From Hevea brasiliensis (Eukaryota; Streptophyta; Magnoliopsida; Malpighiales; Euphorbiaceae), in assembly GCF_030052815.1 (NCBI RefSeq), contig NC_079509.1, positions 43,456,750 to 43,520,749 of the forward strand: 64,000 nucleotides of DNA. The letters run 5' to 3'. Position numbers and translations under genes: made by a program. Positions 22,700 to 34,153 of this stretch are shown here, one piece after another. Under the pieces are notes generated by a model. The model was not told the origin of the DNA. It saw nothing but the letters and a program-made list of their open reading frames with translations, and ran no database searches. Position 1 is the first letter of the stretch. Each line of letters begins with the position of its first letter.

Positions 22700-24142
22700 G
22701 TTTGGTTAGTGGAGAAGATAACATAGAAAACCCCTTCACAAACCGGCGGTAATATCCAGCTAAACCCAGAAAACTGCGAATTTCTGTGATATTCCTGGGT
22801 GGGTTCCAATTAAGGATAGCTTCTACCTTGCTGGAATCTACCTTGATCCCTTCAGCTGACACAACATGTCCCAAAAAGGAGATTTCTTTAAGCCAAAATT
22901 CACATTTCGACAATTTGGCGTACAGCTGTTTCTCCCTTAAGGTCTGCAGTACAATCCGCAGATGTCTGTCATGCTCCTCTGCTTTCCTTGAATATATCAA
23001 AATGTCATCAATAAACACCACCACAAATTGATCGAGATATGGTCTGAAGATAGTGTTCATCAGATCCATAAAAGCAGCTGGAGCATTTGTTAACCCGAAT
23101 GGCATTACTAGAAACTCATAGTGGCCATACTGAGTTACGGCGCTTTTGGAATACTCTGCTCTTGCACCTTCAACTGATAATAACCAGATCGCAGATCAAT
23201 TTTGGATAATACAGCTGCACCCTTCAACTGATCAAACAGATCATCAATGCGAGGCAATGGATATCTGTTCTTTATTGTCACCTTATTCAACTGTCGGTAG
23301 TCAATGCATAAGCGGAGAGTACCATCCTTCTTCTTAACAAACAACACTGGTGCTCCCCAAGGTGACACACTAGGGTGGATGAAGCCCTTTTCAAGTAGTT
23401 CTTGCAATTGTATCTTTAACTCCTTCAACTCTGCTGGTGCCATTCTGTATGGCGTTATGGAGATTGGTTCCACACCAGGCATAACATTAATTTCAAAATG
23501 CATTTCTCTTTCTGGAGGTAATCCTGGCAATTCATCAGGAAACACATCTGGAAAGTCATATACTGTAGGGATGTCCTTCAATGCTGGACTCCCCACTTGG
23601 GTGTCTACCACATGTGCCAAGTAGGCTTCACACCCTTCTCTGATCATTTTTCTGGCTAGTGCAGCCGAAATGATGTTTGATGGCAATAACTGCCTTTCCC
23701 CATGTATTACCACATCTCTGTACTGAGGAAGGTCAAAAGTGACTGTCTTCAGCCTACAGTCAATCATGGCATGATGCCCAGCTAACCAATCCATGCCCAA
23801 GATGATATCATAATCTCTAAAGGGCATTTCAATGAGATAAGACAGGAAAGTGTGTCCTTGGATCACCAAAGGACAATCTCTATACATTCTATTAACCCTG
23901 ACTTCCTGTCCTAACAGACTTGTTACTAGCACCTCAAAGTCCATTTTTGTACATGGAACAGCAATGCAATCAATGATGCTAGCACTCACATAAGAATGGG
24001 TAGAACCCGGATCAAATAACACAAACACATTCTGATTAAAAGTTGAGAAGGTACCAGCCATAACATCAGATGTCTCGGCCTCTTCCCTCTGTCTCATTGC
24101 ATAAATTCTGACTGGAGCACTGTCTTGCTCTGATTGCTTCAC
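22700..24142 (-). pseudogene. Protease and reverse transcriptase of E
   Basis: The open frame 23135-24142 (335 aa) holds the protease (DPGSTHSYV at residues 44-52, [11 protein letters not shown] near 114-124). RT fingers and palm follow ([10 protein letters not shown] near 231, [19 protein letters not shown] near 268-286, [11 protein letters not shown] near 314-324). It is shifted just after SIPKAP, where a short stretch is lost. RT continues in another frame at 22602-23105 ([23 protein letters not shown] with the catalytic [26 protein letters not shown]) and is then cut by the LTR remnant. This is the best-preserved protease/RT in the window, one frameshift away from continuity, but the element lacks integrase. 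Confidence 0.92.
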
Positions 24143-25290
24143 TGTGCCTTGGCTGCCTGCTGGGTTACCTCTACCCCTGCCTCTACCTCTGCTGGGTGGT
24201 TGTGAACTTCTAGTGATAGGGCTCTAAACTGACCCTTCTGCAGTAGTAGGAGGTGGTCCAACTCTGTGACTACTGGTGCAGTCCTTGGCAAACTGTCCTA
24301 TGCCTCCACAGTTATAACAGGCTCCAATAGCCTTGTAGCAGATCCCACCATGATTTCTTCCACATGTCTCACATTGGCGGGGAGGGTAGGAACCTCTGGT
24401 ACTCTGCTGACCAGATATGGGAGGCTTCTGTCCTGAATATCTTCCCCTACCAGATTTCTTGCCACCTCTGCCATGTCCCCCATAGTTCTTCCTCTTTCCA
24501 GTAGTACCACTGGAACTCTGTTCTACAGATTTTCCCTCTTTCTCTGTCTTCTCTGATTTCTTTTTCTCAGGAGCAGCTTCAGACTCAATTCTTTCTCCTT
24601 GAAGCCGACTACTTGTAATCTGATACTGGGCTTCAAGCCAGTTTCAAACCTCTTGCATCTCTCCCTGCTGGTAGCAAGTAAACTTACTGCATAATGGCTC
24701 AGGCGGAAAAATTCTCTTTCATACTCAGCCATTGATCTGTTCCCTTGTTTCAGACTTAGGAATTCTTGTAACTTCTGGTCTACATAAGCATCAGGGATAT
24801 ATTTCTGTCTGAATTCCTTGAGAAAGTCATTCTATGTTAGCATCGCAGTTCTACTGCATCGTGGGGAATGGTTTTCCACCAGTCATAAGCATCCCCCTGT
24901 AGCAAAGATACAGAGTATTCAAATCTGAGCTCCTCTGTGCAATGTAGTTTCTTGAATACCCTATCCATCCTTTCTAGCCATTGTTCAGCTTCTAGAGGAT
25001 CTACTGTCCCCTTAAACTCTGTAGCCCCATACTTCATCAATTTGTCATACTGCCTAGTAGGAGATTGTGGTTGTACCACTGGTGTTTGTATTGGGACTTG
25101 AGTAGGCACATTACCAGCCATTTGTTGGAACATTGCAGCCATCTGCTGAGCGAACTGAGCAGAAACTGCGATCTTGCAGGTGGTGCGGTGAACCACTGAC
25201 ATTATGTAGGCCTGGGGCATCCCCTTGCACCTCAGCCTCAATAGATTGATCGACTGAACGATCACCCTCTTACATAGTCAATGCGAGGAT
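24143..25290 (-). pseudogene. Gag of E (frameshifted)
   Basis: The capsid-like domain lies in 24837-25265 (EQWLERMDRVFKKLHC, DAYDWWKTIP), preceded by the Gln/Met-rich AQQMAAMFQQMAGNVP. Downstream pieces at 24523-24732 (ERCKRFETGLKPSIR) and 24298-24510 sit in other frames. The zinc-knuckle region is at about 24285-24360 but out of frame with the rest. The gag start near 25275 is damaged: the minus strand reads ATG then TAA. The sequence is closer to the G gag than to the A/B gag. Confidence 0.85.
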
Positions 25291-25445
25291 TTTAGATCTC
25301 CTGAACCAATAACACAAGGAGATTTCCTCCCGTTAGTGCATATTTATAATGTAATGTACTGTATGTATCAAACAATGATATTGAGCAGTTGTACAATGAA
25401 GAAAGAATATTCAAATAACAGGTGAAAACAAAATTTAAAAACTGT

Positions 25446-25457
25446 GCTCTGATACCA
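25446..25457 (-). other. Primer binding site of E
   Basis: The minus strand reads TGGTATCAGAGC, 8 bp from the LTR start at 25466. It matches the initiator tRNA-Met 3' end. Confidence 0.92.
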
Positions 25458-25465
25458 CTAAAACA

Positions 25466-28400
25466 TGTCACACCCTACCCCTCTGTAAGGCATAACATGA
25501 TCCCGTAGTATACCTAATGAATCACCAACTCCGTCTACTGATAACCCATTAAATACACTACAAGGGATTTTAAAAACTTTTCTTACTTCTTTTACAGTGG
25601 TGAGCACTATTTACAGGCGTTAAAAACTTTTGTGAACCGAAGTGATAGAACTAACACATTTGAATTATTTGGAATTTCTGTAAAAATTTTGGCAGAGTAC
25701 CATTTGTATTTTGGGTAAAACAGTTCTTCAAAAAACCTGTAAAAAGCACTTCAATATTTTTCCAAATCTCAACTTCAACATATTTCTCAACACAACATAT
25801 TTATCAACTCAAATCCACAGTGATTTTTCAAAGACTGAGATAAAAGAAATATAATACAATTTTTACAAGTCAAAATAACTCATAATTTACCTTACAACTT
25901 CAATGTACAATTTTAATTTACAACTGCTCAAAACCAAAAACAATATATACATACAGTGGTCATACATTACAGTACAAAATGCAAAATATGGTATACTCGT
26001 TATACCCGGTAATCTCTCGCTGGAGGTACTAGCAGCCTAGTCTGTTGCCCTGTTTGTCTATCTACCTGCGACAGCAATAAAAAGCTATCGCTGAGACAAT
26101 GTCTCAGTGGTGCACAACATTAACCAAATACAATTTAAATCACAATTCATAAATCATTTAAATAGTGGATACTTAAAACCATAGTTAATTTCAAGACAGT
26201 AATTGTCAACAAGAATTTAAACTCCATTCCTCAATATCACAATAAATTTCAATAAGTCAGATCATGGTTGAATTCAAATGACAGTATATGTCAATAAGAG
26301 TTTAAATTCATTTCACAATCTCACAATACATATCAATAAATCACACACAGCTTAATCATGTTCCAAAGTTCAATTCATCCCAAAAGCCGATGGCTAATGA
26401 GGTATTCAATTCGTCCCAAAAGTCAATGACTAATGAGGAATAACATAGCTAGCTAGCAAAAAAATATGAGTACTCATCCAATTCGTCCTCAACAGGCACA
26501 CACCTCAACACTTCAGCCAGAGAGGGAATTCAATTCGTCCCACTAGACAAGCTAGCGAGGAATACAATCAATATACATGATAGCTGTGGTTTCAAACCAT
26601 TTCCAATGCTTTTCAATCAATAAGTATCCATCAATATCATTTAATTAATTTCTCACAGTTTCAAATCATTTACAATGCTTTTCAAGCAATAAATATCCAT
26701 TCAAACACATTTCCACAATTTAAAACAATAATGTACAAATAGTCATAATTCATTTCAATTGAAAAATTCAAAAGAAATAGTTGTTGTGCACAAACCTCTG
26801 ATAACTGTCTCTTAGTCTGGACTCAGTGTTTCCTTCCCTTTTCCTGAGTCTTTGGTAACTGAGAAACACAATTTGAAGTGTTTCAATACTAAATTAAATT
26901 GTCTCTAACGATAATATTCGATAAGTAATTCACTGAAAGCTATTATTTGCTTAATCACCTAATATACCGACCCTCGATGCATTCTAGGTAAATTAGGTTT
27001 TAGTGTCATTAATATGTCACATTTGATAGTCTTTTAGGGTTGGTACATGTTACCAATTTCATTTCCTTGTTTAGTGCATTTTATTGCAACTTGCTAAATT
27101 CCGGTATACTAGTTTGACCTACCCGGAAGACCTAGTTCCCTCGGTTTTCGGGTTTCGGTCAAAACTACAAACTTGTAGATCTATGTCTTATGGAACGCGG
27201 GGCAAAATTTTAGGTCATTCTGAGTTATGTAGACCAAGTTATGGTCATTTTACTATTGCTGGTCAAATGGCATCAAATTAGGTCATTTTAGGTCAAATTT
27301 GGTCAACTTTGGTTCAGCCAGTTTTTGGACCCGAACTTGTGCAAGCTGTTTGACTTGCTTATGGTCATTTTTGGGCTTTGGTATCTTCATAAGACTTGTA
27401 GGTATGGACCTTAACTATTCATGGTTAAAATTTCGGGTCAATTGGACCTGTTTTGAGTGAGGTATGGCCTAAACACTAACTGCTGCCCAATTGGTCAATT
27501 TTCAGGTCTTAATTGTACTTAATCCGTATTTGGTCATTTTTCAAGTTACCTTGCAAGTAGAATTTTGGTATGTTTCCTCCATGAAAGTTGGCACATTTTG
27601 TGCCTAGTTTCACCTCCAATTGGTCTCATAGCAATTGGAGTTACACATTTAAAGTTATAGGCTAAAATGCACACTGCCCTTAATTACATTGCTTAAACAT
27701 CTATTCATTACACATTTACCTTGCTACAAATCCACCTCTCAACCCCATTCTGTTTTGGTACATTACCAAAACCATTTACCACCTTACCTTAAATTCATTT
27801 TGGGCAGAATACAAATATCCTCAACACACCAAATGAAACTCTAATTCACAAAGTCCAAATACAACCACATATACACATAAACATTTCTAATTCTTACATA
27901 CACTTTACACAACCAATTTACATATATATTCATCAATCCTCAATATCACAATTTATCCAATATCTCCATGAATTCAAACATTCATTAAGGAGTCCCAAAG
28001 CTGCCGAAATGCTCCACAATGCCAAATTGTCCATAATTTCGTCAACTTCATTTCAAGTGCACAATCACCATATACATGTGGGATTAACTTACTAGGACAT
28101 TAAATCACCCTACTCAACATGAATCCACATCAAATATATGTAAGAATACTTCATCAAATATAGAATTCCATGGATGTCCAAAATTGGACATATCAAGAAC
28201 TCCTCAAAACTTAAAAATTCCTTCACAAAGCACACACCCATAACACGTATACAAAGTTTAACAAAGCAATATTTAAAAATACAAACTTACCCATTGTTAG
28301 GACTTGTTAAACCTTCACTAAACTTCTTGATATTGGTATCTACTTCTTCCTTGTGAAGTGGGGATAATTTTTTATGAAGCTACCTAGGTGTTTAGAAGTG

Positions 28401-29171
28401 AAATAAAGGAGAGGATGAAGCTTTAAGCTACACGGCAATGGAGGATTTCCATTCCTTCATTTCGGCATGGTTGAGGGAAATGGGAGAAGATGAAATTGCA
28501 GAATGTTTAATGAACTTACACCTGCCCATTTTGTTCTTTATTTATTCTATAGTGGTCCACTTACTCAAATTAAATCATATAATAAGTTTAACTTTCATTT
28601 ATCCCACATTAAACCCATAATTTTTGCTATTTACTTTAGGTACCACCAATTTAATTTTTCATTATATTTTCCAAGTGTAATATTATTTATTTTTAATGGA
28701 AATTTAGGTCAAAAGACAATTCGGGATGTCAAATGACCATAATGCCCCTGTTCGGGTTACATTCCTGATTTTTCGATAACACCGGGTTTTGTCCGTTTTT
28801 CGATTTCTCACTTTTCTTTGTACTAATTAATTAATTTTTCTTTGATATTTCTAATGATATTTATACTTCAATTGATGTCTCTTTAAGTCTTAAAAATATT
28901 TTCCAGGGTTCCCCGCACTCCAGGGCTAGTCAACGGTCCACGCCGTGACTTCCCGGTGCGGTCACCCATCGTTAGGGTTTTCGGCTCGCTTAACTTGGTT
29001 ATATTTCTTTGCTATTATTTTTCCTTTGTTTTTCTTGTATTTTCTTTTCTTGTATTTCACTATTTTATGTCTCCTCACTGATAACGAAGTGTAGTTCTAG
29101 GCATCCTAGCTGTCCGGACAACACTGGTCACCGGAACAGTAGAACGCACTACCGAACTTAGGGGTGTTACA
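25466..29171 (-). mobile_element. 5' LTR of E (3706 bp)
   Basis: Runs TGTCACACCCTACCCC...GGGGTGTTACA on the plus strand. It contains the hairpin block at about 26060-26110, modules near 27165, 27385 and 27575, and the GC-rich conserved block at 28906-29000 (GGTCACCCATCG). It ends with the TCACCGGAACAGTAGAACGC terminal block. It is the same subfamily as the G LTRs. The short open frames it contains are not genes. Confidence 0.93.
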
Positions 29172-29176
29172 CATCA

Positions 29177-31272
29177 GATTAGAAGAGAAAAAGGACAAAA
29201 ATTTCTGAAAAGGATCTCAGCCATTCATCCTGATTCTCTTTAATTCCCAAGTGTCCGATCATGTCCTTCAAAATCCAAACCTTCCATCTCCCTCAAAATG
29301 AATCCGGACCCTTCATGGGGAGCTCCCAGTCCCTATAAATACCTACATAAAAACTGTTCAAAGGGGACGAAAAAAAGGTGGTGACTATAGCGGAAGAACT
29401 CTAAAACTTAATTCAGTTCGTTACTCTGCTATTTTTAAGCTTTCATAGAAAAACTTTAGAAACTAGTTTTCTGAAGTATTCTCTTGGAAGGGGTTTTGAA
29501 TACTGAAACTCTCCATTTTCAGTTCGTTCATTACTCTGTGACACTCTCTCACTTTCAGTTCTGTCTTTGTTATCTTTATTTCCACTCGTTGTTCAAGCTC
29601 AACTCCATTCAAACTCGGTTATTATTTTGACCTGACTGCATTTTAGCGAAGTATCCTTCATTTCAAGGCGAACCTTAGCCCTCAGGCTATCAGCCCGCAG
29701 TCCTGCTACGTTTTGTGATTCCATAGTTAGTTCAATAGATTCGACGCCCAACAGGTGAGTGCTCATATCGTTGCTTTATCAAGTGCTTGTTTTTTTTTAC
29801 GTATTTCCGTTGTTTTTATGTTTGTAATTTTCACCAAATTTATATTGTGTTAAAAACGTGAAGAAGGTTATTCTCGAGTTAACTTCTCGTTAATCAGTCC
29901 ATTCTTTTCATTAATCTTTGTTACTTCCAAATACAAGTGTTCTAATCTCGAGTAGCGTATAAGTGGTTGGATAAAATGTAGGTAACTGTATCTTAAGAGT
30001 CTCTTTAAAATAATAAAAGGTCTGAATAATAAGTCAGGAAAATATTAAAGTCGAATCACTAGAATAACACAAAAGACGATTGGGTAAGACGTCACAAGGC
30101 GGAGTAAAACCAAACCTTAGATAAGCAAATGGGACATATCGGGTATCGCTTTCCAAAAGGTGCTGTTAAGGCGACTACATAGGAGGTCGGTAAAATTCGG
30201 TCTGTACCCCCCTGTCAAGGCATGGGGTACCAATGAGTCAAAAGAAGCCTTATTCAGGTCCCCGGCATCTTTGAATGCCAGAACCCTTAGCGTTAGGCTC
30301 TCACGATATGTAAGATTTCAAGAGGTCGGAAAAGTCCTTACCCGACTCCCATTCAAGTAAAAGAGATCGGAGGAGAGTTCTTATCCGATTCTCAAGCCTA
30401 AAAATTTTAATAAATATTTAAAAGAGATCGGAGGAGAGTTCTTATCTGATTCTCAAATCAAAATTTCCATAAATATTTAAATGAGATCGGAGGAGAGTTC
30501 TTATCCGATTCTCACCTAAAATTTTAATATTTAAAAGAGATCAGAGGAGAGTTCTTATCCGATTCTCAACCAAAATTTTCATAAATATTTAAAAGAGATC
30601 AGAGTAGAGCTCTTATCCGATTCTCGAGCCAAAAATTTCAAATATTTAAATGAGATCGGAGGAGAGTTCTTATCCAATTCTCACCTAAAATTTTAATATT
30701 TAAAAGAGATCGGAGGAGAGTTCTTATCTGATTCTCACCCAAAATTTTAATAAATATCTAAAAGAGATCGGAGGAGAGTTCTTATCCTATCTCCAATCTA
30801 AATTTTCACCTAAAAGGAGATTGGAGGAGAGTTCTTATCCTATTCTCAAATCAAATTTTAACAAATATGTAAAATGACCCCCTTAAACAAAATTGATACG
30901 TAACAGTAACTCACTAAGGGTCGTCTCATTTATTTATGTATCTGGGTAACCCGAATTGGTGAAAAATCAAATATTCCCTTTTACCAAGAGGGTTAACATC
31001 TCCGTTCGAACCTCCTAACTATTAGTTTTAGTTTATAAAGAGCTTGAAGTTAAATCTGCTTACCCTCATTGAGGGACGAGGTGGGGTGCCTAACACCTTC
31101 CCCACCCGTTTACGGACCCCGAATCTAGAATCTCTGTTTTTGAAGTGGTTTCATTTTAATTTATTTTCACAAATGCTTTTCTTTAATTTCCCTCAAAATT
31201 AAAGTGGCGACTCCTCACTCTTTCCCACTTCGGTGAGTGTTCGTTCAGGCGACCGCAAAACACCTTGCGACA
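29177..31272 (+). mobile_element. Right part of F: promoter, leader and LTR end
   Basis: Plus-strand TATAAATA at 29334-29341 in a CCAGTCCC context, followed by about 1.9 kb of untranslated sequence. This includes a minisatellite (30359-30880), the text TGCCTAACACCTTCCCCAC (31088-31106), GTGGCGACTCC (31204-31214) and the terminus CTTGCGACA. The order TATA, leader, terminus fits U3-R-U5 of a plus-strand LTR. No coding sequence found. Confidence 0.6.
30359..30880 (+). repeat. Nine-unit minisatellite (~53-62 bp) with hairpin core
   Basis: Nine consecutive units, each GAGATCGGAGGAGAGTTCTT followed by ATCCGATTCTC and a variable AT-rich spacer ending AAATATTTA. A degenerate half unit lies at 30318-30355. 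Within each unit GAGA(T)CGGA pairs with TCCGATTCTC, so every copy can fold. The units diverge mainly in the spacer; units 8 and 9 are most altered. Confidence 0.9.
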
Positions 31273-31277
31273 GGCCC

Positions 31278-32153
31278 ACTACTTTCTCTTTTCCCATTTC
31301 TATCCAATATAAGGGAGTCCTGTATCTCCTCCCATACAATGTTTCATATGGGGCCATTTTTATGCTGGCTTGGTAGTTGTTGTTGTAAGCAAACTCTACC
31401 AAAGGAAGATACTTCTCCCAACTTCCTTCAAAATCAATGATGTAGCTTCTTAACATATCCTCCAATACCTGAATCACCCTTTCTGACTGTCCATCCGTCT
31501 ATGGATGAAAAGTCGTACTAAAGTGCAGTTGAGTACCTAAAGATTCCTGTAGCCTCTTCTAAAACCTCGAAGTAAATCTCAGGTCTTGGTTAGATATGAT
31601 CGATATTGGCACTCCATGTAGCCAGACTATCTCATCTATGTAAATCTCTGCTAACCTCTCCAGTGAGTAATCGGCTTTCACTGGTAGGAAGTGAGATGAC
31701 TTGGTCAATCTGTCCACAATCACCCATATAGTATCATCAATTCTCTGTGTCAATGGTAGAACAGTGACAAAATCCATGGTGATGCTGTCCCATTTCCACT
31801 CTGGTATGGACATAGGTTACAACAACCCTGATGGAACCTGATGTTCAGCCTTAACTTGCTGGCATGTCAAACATCTGGTCATAAATTCACCAATCTCTTT
31901 CTTCATTCCAGGCCACCAATAATGTGTTTTTAGGTCTTGGTACATCTTGGTACTTCCTGGGTTTATAGCATGGAAGCTACTATGCGCCTCTTTCAAGATA
32001 TTCTTCTTCAGTTCCTCATCTCCTGGTGCACATATTCTGCCTTTATAATACAGGTACCCATCTCCTTTCAACTTATAGTTAGTCTCCTTCCCCTCTTGAG
32101 TTTTGCCCATAACAGTTAGCAATTTTTCATCCCTTAGCTGTGCTTCTTGTATT
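31278..32153 (-). pseudogene. Integrase core of element B (broken)
   Basis: Middle piece of B integrase. In protein order it has the H2C2 zinc region (open frame 31817-32153, with [14 protein letters not shown] and intact CLTC), [11 protein letters not shown] (first catalytic Asp), and ISNQDLRF, where the second catalytic Asp position of A (ISDRD) is Asn. It ends with QSERVIQVLEDML without any intron and VEFAYNNNYQ, MAPYETLYG. Stops include CAG- and TGG-derived TAGs before the SER motif. It is interrupted at 31273 by F and at 32154-32158 by C. Confidence 0.92.
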
Positions 32154-33144
32154 TGCTGTGTCATACCCTACCCCTCAGTAAGATGTAACATGATCCCGTA
32201 GTACACCTAATGAATTACCGTACTTCGCCTACCGGTAACCCATTAAATATGCTACAAGGGATTTTAAAACAATTCTCGTGAAATTTAAATCATTGATTAA
32301 AATCTGGTGTTATAAAAATTTTTCAAAATTTCGGCAGAGTGCCGGCTGTATTTTGAGAAAACAGTTCTTCAAACCTGAAAAGGAAAACACTCCCAATATG
32401 ATTTCTCAAATACAACCCCAATAAACTTCATTTCATCTCACAATTCAAATCTCAATAATCAAATTAATTCATTTTCAAACCAACCTCTTCATAAAAGAAA
32501 CATTTCATTGATTACAAGACTCAAAAATTAATATTACAAAACTATACAGGTAAATGAAATATCAAATTTACATTACAATAATTTGCACTTAATTACATAC
32601 CAAAATATTTTACAAGAGTTTTTATACAACTGTTCAAATAATTTACATACATATTATTACATGCATACATCAAAACTTATGTACATGTGTATACCTATGA
32701 TATACTTGGAGCTGATCTGAATATGTCTTCAAAGAAGCTTACTCAACTGCTCTATGCTCTTTTCACCTGCGATAGCATACAAAGCTATCGCTGAGTGGTG
32801 AACTCAGTGGTGCACTACTATAATTTAAAACATAGTACAATATACATTGACAAAATTATAACAATTAATTTGAAAATCTCAAAATTCAATAAAATTCCAA
32901 AAGTCAAAATCTTCGTTGCCAATAATATAAATCATTAGTTAAAATGACTTTGAGCAAGAAATTTAATTTATCAAATCACAACTGGACATTTAAAGTAATT
33001 CTAGTAATCATGGAAATAAAGATTAATTCCAACAAAATCAATTATGCATAAATCCCATTTGAAATCGAAATCCTTTACTATTCAAAAATCATTCTTTATC
33101 TCACTAACTATGCAAGACTAATCCGTAAGGGCCATCTTCGGGGA

Positions 33145-33249
33145 GATTCTTACTCCTTATAGTCGGGGAGGTCGAATCGGATTCTAACTACCTATGGTCG
33201 GGGAGGTCGAATTGGATTCTAACTCCTTATGGTCGGAGAGGTCGAATCA
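33145..33249. repeat. Three 35-bp tandem repeats in LTR C1
   Basis: Units at 33145-33179, 33180-33214 and 33215-33249 share GATTCTAACTCC and GTCGGGGAGGTCGAAT. Two units are present at the same place in S3 (37080-37150), C2 (40300-40370) and the three G LTRs (about 45485, 52490 and 59510). Copy number therefore varies between LTRs. Confidence 0.85.
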
Positions 33250-34153
33250 TCGTGTACAGTACACATCACAATAATGAAACTTCCAAAAGGGCCATAACAT
33301 AAAAACTTAGATCTAACCTCTAATAAGAGGAGAATCTAAGCCTGTGCACGTATCATGATAATCAAAACAAAGCTAACTCCATTGTCTCCTCAACAAATGA
33401 GAGAGACGGGTAATAGCCTAGCTAAGCATCTATAGTGAGATACAAAATAATATCATCAATCTCTTTGTCCTTTTTGTGAGCATAAATCATAACACAATTC
33501 GATTGAAAGTCAATTCTAATATCCAATAATTTTTATGCTCATCACAATTCAAAAAATAAGTTTATATTTTTTTTTCCATGCAAATTGCCCATCACAATTC
33601 AAAACATATTCTATCACAATTTTTTAAAACATAATTTATTTAATCCACAACAATGCTTAATACTTGTTGAAATACCATTTCACAAAGCTAAATTCATACA
33701 TACTATAATAATTTCAATAATCATTGAATTAAATCCAATACTTGATAAACATAATACATAAGGAAAATAATTTCATTTAATCATATGAAATATTCAGAAC
33801 AAAATCAAATAAAAACTAGTTATGCACAAACCTCTGATGAGTACCCTCTTGGCCTTGACTCAATGTTCCTTATGCTTTTCAATATCCTTTTCAACTGAAA
33901 CACACAATTTAAAGTGTTTCAGTACTCAGTTAAATTGTTTCTGACAATAAAATCCAATATCTAAATTTTCTTGGTACTATTCCCTTCAATTCATTTTATT
34001 AGTTAACCTATAATGTTGACCTTTCATGCACTCTAAGTGAGCCAATTTTAATATTCCAAATTTGTCACATTTTATAGTTTCTAAGTGTTGGTATATGTTA
34101 CCAATTTTATTTTAAAGCTTATTGCATTTTATTGTCATTTTCCAGACTTTATG

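Larger units (their letters stand above)
22181..29171 (-). mobile_element. Element E: deleted Ty3/gypsy (TSD CGTCA/CATCA)
   Basis: A minus-strand element inside F. In element order it has a 5' LTR (29171-25466), a primer site, gag, protease and RT, then a deletion joining the RT/RNase H border to the last 500 bp of the 3' LTR (22680-22181). RNase H, integrase and about 3.2 kb of the 3' LTR are gone. The flanks CGTCA (22176-22180) and CATCA (29172-29176) differ by one CpG transition. The two LTR ends differ at roughly 8 of 500 positions by eye, so the insertion is fairly recent. It is not autonomous. Confidence 0.9.
15389..31272 (+). mobile_element. Element F: ~6.06-kb TGTCG...CGACA unit, TSD GGCCC
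   Basis: Inserted in the integrase of B. GGCCC occurs at 15384-15388 and 31273-31277, and B's reading frame rejoins cleanly if F is removed. The ends are TGTCGACACC and CACCTTGCGACA. Two nested insertions (17071-19891 and 22181-29171) interrupt it; without them it is about 6062 bp. Its right part has a plus-strand TATAAATA, the text TAACACCTTCCCC and GTGGCGACTCC. These are features I associate with the LTR end of Tat/Ogre-type elements. The left and middle parts carry an antisense gene. I found no gag-pol and no second copy of the ends, so a giant solo LTR is the simplest reading. A deleted non-autonomous element is the alternative. Confidence 0.75.

Noticed and set aside
30359..30880. CRISPR-like array
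   Set aside because: Units are adjacent tandem repeats with related AT-rich spacers, in plant retroelement DNA. It is a minisatellite.
31204..31214. GTGGCGACTCC taken as a primer binding site
   Set aside because: The LTR-like unit F continues for another ~58 bp to its TSD-flanked end. No LTR terminus precedes the motif and no gag follows.
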